In this document: in pieces, positions 55,051-64,000 of the stretch | How the letters are laid out: every line of letters starts with the position of its first letter | Numbering within the stretch: the first letter of the stretch is position 1 | NCBI GenBank assembly: GCA_029378245.1 | Contig: JARKIF010000006.1 | Span: 806,001-870,000, forward strand | Length of the DNA: 64,000 bases | Direction: 5' to 3' | Origin: Roridomyces roridus | Lineage: Eukaryota > Basidiomycota > Agaricomycetes > Agaricales > Mycenaceae | Made by a program: the position numbers and the translations under genes | The notes under the pieces: model-generated | What the model saw: the letters and a program-made list of their open reading frames with translations, nothing else | The model's database searches: none | Told to the model about the DNA's origin: nothing

Positions 55051-56275
55051 ATGACCTCCTCTGTCTCCGAGCTGCACAAGGCCATCGCCGACGTCTCGTC
55101 TATCATCGAGAGCCACCAATCTATCATCCGAGACCTCGAAAGACAGCGAAGCGTCTTGGGAACATTCAACACTCAATTCCATCCTCGATCCAGTCACCCG
55201 TCTACCTTTCGAGATTTTGTCCCCTATATTCGAGCAATGCCTTCCCGCCACTCCGAGTGTCCATCCCCGTCAGGCACCCGCAGTTTTCCTCCGTGTCTCT
55301 CGTGCCTGGCGTGATATCGCACTCGCTACGCCCTCACTGTGGACGACGATCAGCGATAAGAATGTCTTTGCCCGTCGTTTTGCCCAGGCATTGGTGCAAT
55401 GGATACCCGCAGCCGGCGACCGCCCAATCTCGCTCGTGATCAGAACTGCCGTCGGTTTCTTCATCGCCGTCGCAGAATTGGTGCGAAGGCATGCACATCG
55501 AGTGCATATTTTGGACCTGTATCGCCCATTCTCCGGCGATCTAAATCGTATCGCGGGGCATTATACAGCCCTGAACGAGCTCACACAGGCTTCAAAATCG
55601 GTGTGCGGGAGTGCATGGCATTCCTGGCAGCCGCTCCCAATCTCTCCCGGTGCCGCTTTCTCAATATCGCTTCCTTTCCCGAGGAGACCACACCTGTGCT
55701 TACGCATCTATATTTGCGGCACCTCTACTTTGGACCAGACTGTGCCATGGATGTCGCCTTGGACTCAGCGCTATGCAGTTCCCCCATGCTGCTGCGGTAT
55801 CTCACTCTTCCCAACCTCAGAAACCCTCGTCATTCCACATCTTGACGAGGCAATGCCGACTTGGCGGATCATTGAATTTCTGTCCCGATCTTCCCCGCCA
55901 CTCCAGGATTTCCGCCCTTGCGTCTCTCGGGTTGGGGACTTTCCCAATTATTTTGAGCATGTTCCGGGGATTACGAACTTCGAATTGGGACACCGTGGTC
56001 CCTTCATTCTCCACGATGTCCTGACAGCTGCTCGACTCCTCCACAACCCGAATCATGTCACGATATTCAACTCTGTCGAGTATCAACCACGCTTTTACCA
56101 GGAAGTCCTCGACTTCATCCTCGCCCAACGCACAACTCTCCAATCTCTTCAATTGATTTCAGTCCCCGAGGTGAGAATTTCTGACTGTCCGAGTGATGTC
56201 GCGAGCACTCTACGGGAACTTGTCCGGGATGGGATGGAGATACGCATTGGTACGGTCCAACGAAACATCATATAA
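55051..56275 (+). pseudogene. F-box protein gene with frameshifts
   Basis: The first part (MTSSVSELHKAIADVSSIIE then RDLERQRSVLG) is the coiled coil that opens many Agaricomycete F-box proteins. The F-box itself, LNSILDPVTRLPFEILSPIF then RVSRAWRDIALATPSLWTTI, is one base out of frame. A middle piece, AFLAAAPNLSRCRFLNIASF with VLTHLYLRHLYFGP and RYLTLPNLRNP, is in the first frame again. The last part (HLDEAMPTWRIIEFLSRSSP to GTVQRNII, stop 56275) returns to the F-box frame. None of the three switches, near 55165-55185, 55570-55605 and 55800-55830, coincides with a plausible intron. The gene therefore looks dead through small indels while amino-acid similarity is still clear. Confidence 0.6.
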
Positions 56276-57574
56276 ATCTTGTGAGATTCAGTTCTTCCGA
56301 GTCGTCGAACTGTATTTGACAAGTCGTTTAGACGAAGCCGCACTCTTCCGTCCAAGTACCATATTCAATAATGTGTTTTCTCAGGTCAGCATTCCCGCAT
56401 CTCTGGCTCCGCTGTATCTGACCCGCTGTCCTTTTACGCCCAGGCGGAGATTCTGCTTGAATTACGGTGTATACCAGTTTGAAGATTCTTTTGCGTTGAA
56501 CTACATCTCAGCCATGACCCCGGTTCCTCAGTCAAATCGCCATATCGAGTTGATACCGAGCGGCACGTGTGAGGCGTAAAGTCAGCAGTGATCTTGCTTC
56601 ATCATCTCGTCGATGACTATCTGCTCTTGCAGCTGCTGTGTGCCAAGAATTACCATACCGTCAGCTTCGTCACATCTTCAAGATTGCTCCAACCGATATG
56701 GCTCACTGCGATGGCCGAGTCCAGGTCTCTGGCAATCAACTATAAGTGGCGGCAGCCACGGCCCACGAGGCCAAATACAAGACGCGTCGCAGGTGGAGTA
56801 GAACCGGGGCAAAGGCGCCCCACGCTACTGTACTATTTCAACCGTAAGTTCAGTCACACGTCACAGCCAACCTTTTTTGATGTGTGCAAAAATCGCCATA
56901 ATTCAAAAGAAATTTTTTCGGCCTTCTCGGTCGAAAAATTACATAATTTTGATGAACTTACGGTTGAAATAGTACAGTATCTGAGTTTGTCTGCACGGTC
57001 TCCTGATCACCGTGTCGTGACTTCCATTCCGAGTTGAATCCGAGCGGCACGTGAATGCACGTTCCTGGCAGTGAGACTGCGCTGCGGCTCAGCCGCGCAA
57101 ACCAGCAACCGTGTCCCTCCCGGCCTCCGTCTGGGTTTGGCAATTTGATACAATTGTTAACTAGCTTATTCTCACCAGCCTGATTCCCTCAGTTCCTGGC
57201 TGGGAAATTTCCCCAGATGGAAACCCCGGAGCTTAAACACTTCCGGTCCAATTCACGATCTGCAAGATTGGCGATCACGAGCCATCACTGATATGTTCCC
57301 GCATTCCACAGAAATCAGAAGTCCAAGGTCCAGGGACCGTGGTTTTCGACTAGGGTTTGATGGAATTGCGATGTCTTTCGAGACCATGCATGCAAAATGA
57401 CAAGAGTGGAAGCTGGCGCTGAAATTGGAGTCGAGACCGCCTAACACGCGGCATCTGATGTCTCAGAAGCGAACCGGTGCGGCCGTGTGCGGTGATCGGC
57501 ACCTTTTGTCTCTTTCCTTTCTCTTTCCCTCGTCTTTCCCCCACCGAGCCCGGTGTGCGAATGTATCCCGTCGC
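56276..57574. other. Region with one MITE, no clear gene
   Basis: Frames at 56193-56579 and 56588-57037 (plus) are open without domains; the second runs through the MITE at 56828-56977 and is therefore probably spurious. Confidence 0.4.
56828..56977. mobile_element. 150-bp MITE with perfect 25-bp terminal inverted repeats
   Basis: CTGTACTATTTCAACCGTAA with GTTCA (56828-56852) is exactly inverted at 56953-56977. TA dinucleotides flank both ends (56826-56827, 56978-56979), so the symmetry extends to 27 bases. Perfect ends suggest recent insertion. Stowaway/Tc1-mariner-like by TA duplication. Confidence 0.85.
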
Positions 57575-59212
57575 ATGTCCGACTCCCAAGAAGCTGCACA
57601 GATCTTAGCAGACATGTCAGTTCCTCCCCGGTCCTCTTCCTCCCTCTCTTTCGCTCACGCTGTGACAGCCAAATATCCCGCGGTTTCATCCTCGTCCCAT
57701 TCAGTATGTGCGGGGTACACTCGTGAGATCGCACCGACTCAGAGTTCACTGCAGCTATCATCTGCTACGACTATATCCTCACATTCGACCAAGAAGTCTC
57801 CCGGTTCTGGGGCGGGCCGCTGACATGGGGCTCCTTCTGCTTCTACCTGAACCGATACTCGTCGCTCTTGGGGGTGATACCCATGGTGTTTCAGTATACC
57901 ATGACGACGCGGGACCCTGCCAAGTATCCGGTGCGTTTTCTGGAACATCGTATCTCGCAGAGTCTCATCCGAGTAGCTGTCCGTCCATACTCGCTCCCCG
58001 TTGAACCATATTCTCATCCGTTCCAAGGTGCCACGCGCTGCGGTCGTACCACCAGAACTTTGCGTTGATATCGCAGATTCTGGTCGGAGGTGCGTCGTTC
58101 TTACACTCTCTCTCTATTCATTCATTCATTCCACAGTCATCCTCGTCATACGAACATATGCGCTCTACGAGCGTAGCAAGAAGGTCCTCGCGCTCATGCT
58201 CCTCGTCGTCACCGGCAGTACCGTGTCTGCTCTTGTGCGTGAACTTGCGGCAAGCCCGTCACAGGACACCGCTGACTCACCCCGTAGAGACTCTTGTTCA
58301 CCAAGACGGATCTGAATGAGCTTTCGCCCGTTGCTGCGTCCTTCGCTTGTCCCTTTGGTGAACCCCATGCAGAGTACGTTTACACGCAAAGCACCGTCAA
58401 ACTTATCACCGAGTCTTTTCCAGACGCCTCCGTCCGTGCACCTCCCCCACCCTACTGACCTCCCTCTAACAATCCACGCAGGTCTAGCCGAATGCTGGGC
58501 CGGTCTTGTAAGTCAATCTAGTATCATCCCGCTGAATCTTTGACATACAATCGCAGCTCGTATTCGACGTGACGATATTCTCCCTAACGCTCTACAAAAT
58601 CCTCGTCTTGCATCGTGACTTTCCTGCACGCCGTGGAAGTCTGCTGCGTACGCTGCTACGCGATGGTGCGTCCTTCTCTCTGCGCAGTTGAGAAGGCTCA
58701 TCCGATAAAGGGACGATGTATTTCGGGCAAGTGCCTACTCAACCCGTTGTTCCTCGGCGGGACCTCATCAGTTTTGCAGCATAATGGTGATATGTACGTC
58801 AGTGCTCATCGGGACCTACACGGTGTGTTGTGTCGTTGACTCTACCTCCCGTGTTCTGAACCGACTTTGCAGCTGGGCGGCGTGAGCAGAGTTCTCTCCC
58901 CTCGCTACTACTACGCTAAACAATCGAACCCATTCGCAGCCGTTTATCAGCGGAGCGCCTACGACGTTCGTAAATGTGTAAGTGCTGTCCTCTTGCCTCA
59001 TCCCACTCTGCTTCTACTAACGACCACCAAGTCTATCATCCGTCATGGTTTCCCGCCTCATGTTCAACCTCCATGGATGCCCCGCGCCACGTTACGGGGA
59101 CACCGAGTCCGATCAGTATACGGATGACTCGAGGACACGTATTCATGCGGCGGACACGACGGTTTACGCGCTGGATACGCTTGGGTCGAGGTTGGATTCA
59201 ATGGTTGTATGA
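57575..59212 (+). CDS. DUF6533-type integral membrane protein
   Basis: Start ATG 57575 (MSDSQEAAQILADM). After one or two small introns comes the DUF6533 block CYDYILTFDQEVSRFWGGPL with WGSFCFYLNRYSSLLGVIPM, the typical YDYxLTxxxEV..W..LY..NRY pattern. Then ALRSYQNFALISQILVG, VILVIRTYALYERSKKVLAL with MLLVVTGSTVSAL, a Cys-containing loop, LVFDVTIFSLTLYKILVLHR, LLRTLLRDGTMYFG, PFISGAPTTFVNV and VMVSRLMFNLHGC, and a polar tail ending DSMVV at 59212. At least seven GT..AG introns of about 45-60 bases keep the frame. This is a complete seven-helix-type protein of a large Agaricomycete family with unknown role. Confidence 0.78.
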
Positions 59213-59485
59213 TTTAGGCTTCGAGCAAGCTGATGTATTAGTATTTTCATTATACCATGGAGTGGCGTGAATCGTGATACTCAATAGGGATGCAACGGTG
59301 AACACTGGTCGGCGCGGATACCGCAGGGCGATTCTGTGATGAATGTACGTCTTGATTTCAACTCTTTTCTCCCTTCTAACGCGCGCTTGTTCACGAAATT
59401 CGTCATTGTTAGTCCGATACAACCGGCGCTCGTTTTCGCAGGTCGCACATTAAGAATCAAAATCGACTACGCTCTATAATCATAT

Positions 59486-60896
59486 CTACAGACCCAGCAA
59501 AACCTCACGGAACATCCCAACAAAGTCCTCCACAAGCGCCCCATCCACGCTGTCTTTACCCCAAGTAAACGTAAAATGCAACCCACCCTCCGGACTCCCA
59601 ATCACAGTCATCTTAATCGCAGGCCCGATAACCGAATCGCACTGCCCGAAATATGCATATCCCCGAGCCGCCACGGCCCTTTCTCCTCGACGCCGTCCGG
59701 TAAAACAAACCGCCCGGGATTGGATATCCGGAGCCCAACTGTGCGCTTCTTGCCCAAGTACCCGTACATTACCTTCTTGTAACGCCCGGCGCCCCAGGAT
59801 AGGAAGCCCAACAGCTGAACGGACGCTTTGCGCTGCTCTTTCAACACAGTGGCCATCCGGGCTGCGCGGGTCCATGAGAATTCTGCGGCGGTACCCTGCA
59901 GGGACGGGTACGAGTTGAAGCACGATGCGCAGTAGGAGAAGATGTCGTCGGGTGTGCCGGTGAGGCCACGTAACGAAATCGGGAACTCCACATCCACGGT
60001 GCGGTATTTTGATTTTGATTTCGCGTTATCGGGCGTCTCGGCGACGAGGCGAGACAGGCCGCAGACGCCGAGCTCGTAAAGGGCAGATGACACCGTGGCG
60101 TTGTGAGATCGGCAGAGGCGCGAGAATTTGTCGGTTTCAGAGGGCGAGAAAGTGAGTAGACAGACTTGGGTTTGGATTTTGGTGAGGGTGGGCGGACAGG
60201 GATTGCCCGTCCATGCGTAGGTGTTCCGGTTCCAGTACCTCGGCGCAAAGGTGTGGAAGATTATGTCAAGTGCCGTCCGCAGTGAGGGGCGCACGTCGAT
60301 GATGGCTTCGATGGGCGGTGGGAGAGGTTTGTCGGGCACCGTGACCACGACGGACGAATCGGCGTCCGTGTACACTGGCTGCTGCAGCGCGCGAAAGAGG
60401 GATTTGTGGAACACAGTAAGGGCAATTCCGTCCCCAATAGCATGGTGCATGGCGAAGATGATTGTATTGTCGGATAGAACCTCCACCCGCCAGAGCGGCA
60501 TATCCTCCAAACTATCCTCAAACCGACGCGTGAACCATTTCTCCAACGCCGCCTGGAGGTCGTGGCTCTCGGAGAACTCGACGACGCGGGAGAGATCTAC
60601 ACTCGGCAGACGGAAGAATGCGACATCGTTTGAAGTGTGTTTGCCGTCGACGCGCACGCCAAGCACGGGGTGAGTCTCGAGTACAGTGCGCAGAGCCGGG
60701 AACAGGATGTCCGTGGTCAGCGGTGTGTTTTCTGCTGTAGTATACTTCCCCGCCATCGCGAGGCAGGTGTCCAGTCCCAAGAAGACTCTGGCTACACTGT
60801 ACTTTTCCAAGTTCCCTGTTGCGTTTATCAGCGAGACTTCTAACTAGAGCATGAACAGCTGAACGCACCCAACTGCCGAAGCTTCTTGCCAGACAT
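59486..60896 (-). CDS. Alcohol-acetyltransferase-like (AATase family) protein, C-terminal frameshift
   Basis: Exon 1 (60869-60896) gives MSGKKLRQLG, a 53-base intron follows, and exon 2 (from 60815) opens NLEKYSVARVFLGLDT. It contains the catalytic HHxxxDG motif as MHHAIGDGIAL (about residue 130), preceded by EDMPLWRVEVL, and later PISLRGL, RISNPGRF and PWRLGDMHIS. These belong to the acyl-CoA:alcohol acetyltransferase fold (AATase/condensation-like), which transfers acetyl groups from acetyl-CoA to alcohols or amines. At about 59641-59665 the frame must shift by one base to reach the conserved end (CDSVIGPAIKMTVIGSPEGG, LHFTFTWGKDSVDGALVEDF, stop 59486). No intron fits. Unless the sequence has an error, translation stops early at 59608 and the last roughly 50 residues are lost. 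Confidence 0.72.
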
Positions 60897-62074
60897 TGTC
60901 GTGCTGGCGTGGACGTGGGTCGCGTTTCACGAACCTGTTTTATATCCTCCATTCAAAGGCCCGCCGAGCCCGACGGCATATCGTAAAAGCGCTGAAAACA
61001 ATTAGACACTCTCACACTCCGCCTCCTGCTGAGTGCTCACTGGCAGCCATCAAGGTAATCCTCTTGAAACGTCGTCAAGGTTTTCTACCGTGGGGCATGG
61101 GGATTCTCATGGGATCTGCGTCATAGGGCTTGGAAGGCGGATTGAGGTCCAGGGGCGAAGGTGTATTTATACTTGCTTTGTACACCGGGATAACTCCTGG
61201 AAACCGGCGTTCGTTATTCGGACCGTGCCGTGTAATACTACCTACCTACCTACCTACCCTCGGATTGCAACGCCGCCGAACATTGCGGTGTGGCACAGCG
61301 GTGCTCCCGATTGTCCACCATTCCGGGGACCCGATTCGCCGACTGCCCTCACACACGTAAGTGGACTGACCATGGGCCCAGGACTACTCGTTCGATTCGG
61401 GCGCATGAGGTAATCCGGGCGCCCCGAGTCGACGCGTCTTGAATGCTACTCATATCTGCGGTGGAGTGCATCACCAAATTTGTCAAACGCATGTAAGCAC
61501 TTTTGACACTTCTGAGCGGCTATCAGAGTTTTGATCGGCTTGTCAGCGGCTTCTGAGCGCCCACAACCCTCTTCCTCCTCTCACAACCTCGTACAAGCCT
61601 TCCAGCCGTCATCCAAGCGCCATATACATCCATCAAGACCCTCTTACCTGCCAGCTTATCCACATCCGCAGGTCTCCCGCTTTACCCGCACCCTGGATGC
61701 AGTCTTCGGGCCTTCTGCCAGGCACGTCCGCCTCGACGCCAACTTAACACCGCGCTCGACTCGCGACTTTACCGCGGTCTCAAAGGCCATGAGTTCTACG
61801 CCTTTCTATTGCTCTGGCTCCTGACTGCATTTCAGGGTGCGATCGCCTTCGGACAATGATTTTTGTGACGTCCAACGTCTAAATCGTCGTTCCAATGGAC
61901 CCTTCTGGCCGACCTCGTGCACAAAGCTGTAATACCTCGTCTATGCAATATATATTGTCCCCAGCTTGCCGATCTCAGTCGACACATCACCCTTCATTGG
62001 ACACGGGTGTCTCGTCTCGTCCTCGTATGCGGCCAGTCCTCTGGCTATTCCTCCTCGCTGTTCTTCTTCTCTTC
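60897..62074. other. Intergenic, possible 5' end of a CACTA-like element
   Basis: No gene. Contains a (CTAC)5 microsatellite (about 61237-61258). From 61498 the sequence CACTTTTGACACTTCTGAGC begins a stretch of TCTGAGCG/TCAG repeats, a plausible terminal repeat for the transposase gene that follows. Confidence 0.4.
61237..61258. repeat. CTAC microsatellite
   Basis: Five CTAC units in a row (ACTACCTACCTACCTACCTA). No gene context. Confidence 0.8.
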
Positions 62075-63983
62075 ATGCCGAAAGAATTATGCCTCTGGTG
62101 CGAACAAGAATTCGACGCTGGGCGAGCTATGAACGCTCACACGCGGAAATGTACGGGGAAGCGGCAAGCCCACACCGAGACTGTCGAGCACGCCTCAACT
62201 GTCGAGGCGGCGGTCGCGGCGGCTACTGTGGCGGCCTTGGCTGCTGAACCAGTGCGCTTCATGCTCACCATCGGAGACTAATGCCCATTTATTTCTGCTA
62301 GCTTCATGAACCGGCGCCAACTCCCGCACCTCCGTCCCCGCCTGCTCTGCCCCCACGTCTTGATAAACGTCCTCGCCGGACTATCATCCTCCCTGCGAGA
62401 TACCGCCAAGATGACAACGACGACGCTGCTCCGGAGCCCGTCTCAACGGTTGTTGCTGCCGCTGCCCCCGCCCATGAGGACTTTGCTGATCCTGACGGCG
62501 GAGATACTCCTCCAGCTACATGGGTACGCACCACCCCGAATCGACACGGCGTCTACAAGGTCCTAGTTCGGCCTACGACCCACGATCCGGACGACATTAC
62601 CTCGCTCGATGATCTCTGCAAATCATCGAAGCTATCTGTGATGAAACGCCCCCTGCTCGCAAAGCCATCGAATACACCTTGGTGGTTTCCCTTCGCTAGC
62701 GCAACCGTGGCTCGCCTCATGATGTGGTTTCATCTCGGCTCCAGTCTCAAATCCATTGACGACCTCGACGCGCTCATCACCAATGTCTTGCTCCAGGACG
62801 ACTTCAACCGCGAGGAACTTGTTGGATTCCGCGCCGCACTTGGCAACAAGACTCTGGACGACTTCAAATCGTCTCCGGATGGTATGCCAGTCCCAGACAC
62901 TTGGAAGCGCACCTCCGTGCGCATCAAGGTGCCTGGGAAGAATGTTCGCACGGCCGAGGAGGAAGCGGTCGAGTTTGAGGTGGGAGGACTTGTTTATCGC
63001 GACCTCCTCGACGTGATGGTCGAGAATTTTTCCGGGCCTGCGTTTTCCGAGTACCACACCACGCCGTTTGTCTACCGCCTGGATCCAGCCTACGATCCGA
63101 CCGATACAACGGACCTGCCCGATGCGCCCCTTGATCATGCTGGTCTTCCCCCTCTCCCTGACGATCACACCCCCGTGTACGGCGAGGTTTTTGCCTCGGA
63201 GCGGCTCAGGAAAATGCATAGCGAACTTCCTCCGTCTCCCACACCCAATATCGAGACGATAATTGCGGCGTATATGTTCTGGTCGGACGCTACTCACCTT
63301 GCAAACTTTGGGAATGCGTCTCTTTGGCCGCTGTACACCTTTTTCGGTAACCAGTCCAAGTACCCGCGCGCTCGTCCCACGTCGAATGCATGCCATCACA
63401 CCGCTTATTTTCCATCGGTACGTTTCCTCCCGGGCTCATTGGTCTGTATACTAACAGTGTCTCAGTTACCCGACAGCATCAAGGATTTTTATCGGCAGCA
63501 TTTCAATGTGGCGCCGAGTGCCGCTATCCTCACACATCTCAAGCGCGAGTTGATGCATGCCATTTGGGACACGCTCATCACTGCCGAGTTCATACATGCC
63601 TACATCCATGGCCATCTGGTCAAATGTTTTGACGGCGTCGAGCGTTTGGTATTTCCGCGATTTTTCTCTTACAGTGCCGACTATCCTGAAAAGTAAGCAA
63701 TTTCATTTCTCGCTTCCTGGTTCTGAATTTTCATAGAATCATTCTCGCGACCATTCGCAACTTTGGCGGCTGCCCGTGCCCGCGGTGTTTCATCTCCAAA
63801 GACAAGATTGACGACATGGGGACCCATAACGACATGCGCCGCCGCAAGGAGACACGCGAGGACACCCCACGGTATCGCAGAATGATCGAGTCCGCTCGCA
63901 ACTTCATCTACAAGCTCGGTCGAGTAATCACCGGAGTGGACGTGGAGAAGTTGTTGAAACCACAGTCTTGGGTGCCCACACGG
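62075..63983 (+). CDS. Plavaka-type transposase, 5' part (runs off the window)
   Basis: ATG 62075 starts MPKELCLWCEQEFDAGRAMN, a small Cys/His finger (C-x2-C..H..C) like that at the start of the other transposase here. An 82-base or similar intron (GTGCGC..CTGCTAG, to 62301) joins it to a Pro-rich linker ending RPRRTIILPARYRQDDN. Then follow VMKRPLLAKPSNTPWWFPFA, TVARLMMWFHLG, AAYMFWSDATHLANFGNASL, TSNACHHTAYFPS, intron, LPDSIKDFYRQHFNVAPSAA, LKRELMHAIWDTLITAEFIH, RFFSYSADYPEK, intron, IILATIRNFGGCPCPRCFIS and a basic helix to SWVPTR, where a GTAAGT donor at 63984 opens another intron. The WSDATHLxxFG and CPCPRC motifs are typical. It looks intact as far as visible, and its catalytic 3' part lies beyond the edge. 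Confidence 0.8.
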
Positions 63984-64000
63984 GTAAGTGTTTCATGATC

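Overview
The window looks like chromosomal DNA of a filamentous basidiomycete, most likely an Agaricomycete. Protein genes are cut by many short introns (about 50-60 bases, GT..AG). Host genes belong to families typical of mushroom-forming fungi: multi-pass membrane proteins of the DUF6533 and DUF6534 types, F-box/LRR-like proteins, an EF-hand protein and small secreted Cys proteins. Mobile DNA includes CACTA-like (Plavaka/Tnp2) transposons, a MULE transposase with a SWIM finger and a chromodomain Gypsy element. No rRNA gene, CRISPR array or convincing intact tRNA gene was seen.

Layout. 0-5.2 kb: the 3' end of an armadillo-repeat gene, a large glycosylated membrane protein that looks frame-damaged, and a seven-helix-type membrane protein. 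5.8-15.3 kb, all minus strand: a DUF6534 protein with its 5' end duplicated upstream, an F-box protein, a long EF-hand protein and a conserved protein of unknown function. 15.3-20.6 kb: a MITE, a decayed F-box-like gene, an inverted array of GTCTAC units and an F-box-like gene. 21.1-26.3 kb: three paralogous Cys-rich secreted, probably GPI-anchored proteins. They are interrupted by a cluster of tRNA-like fragments and by msrA (methionine sulfoxide reductase A).

26.3-51.2 kb is almost entirely mobile DNA: hairpin repeats, a MULE transposase gene, a roughly 5-kb CACTA-like element with divergent partner genes, and a GGTTC-rich element. Next comes a chromovirus that has lost its 5' half but keeps an antisense zinc-cluster gene and an intact 3' LTR. 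A 3.6-kb element with terminal repeats of about 300 bases and a TA-flanked MITE complete the block. 51.8-60.9 kb returns to host genes: a second DUF6534 protein, a decayed F-box gene, a perfect 150-bp MITE, a DUF6533 protein and an alcohol-acetyltransferase-like gene with a C-terminal frameshift. A second Plavaka-type transposase runs off the right edge.

The best candidates for something undescribed are (1) the antisense gene of the chromovirus, whose zinc cluster appears half-swapped relative to Gal4-type factors, in an element whose LTR is packed with TCCG motifs that such factors could bind, and (2) the three-member secreted Cys family, with shared intron positions and, for two members, a shared promoter motif. 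Splice sites were placed by eye, so exon borders are approximate unless stated.
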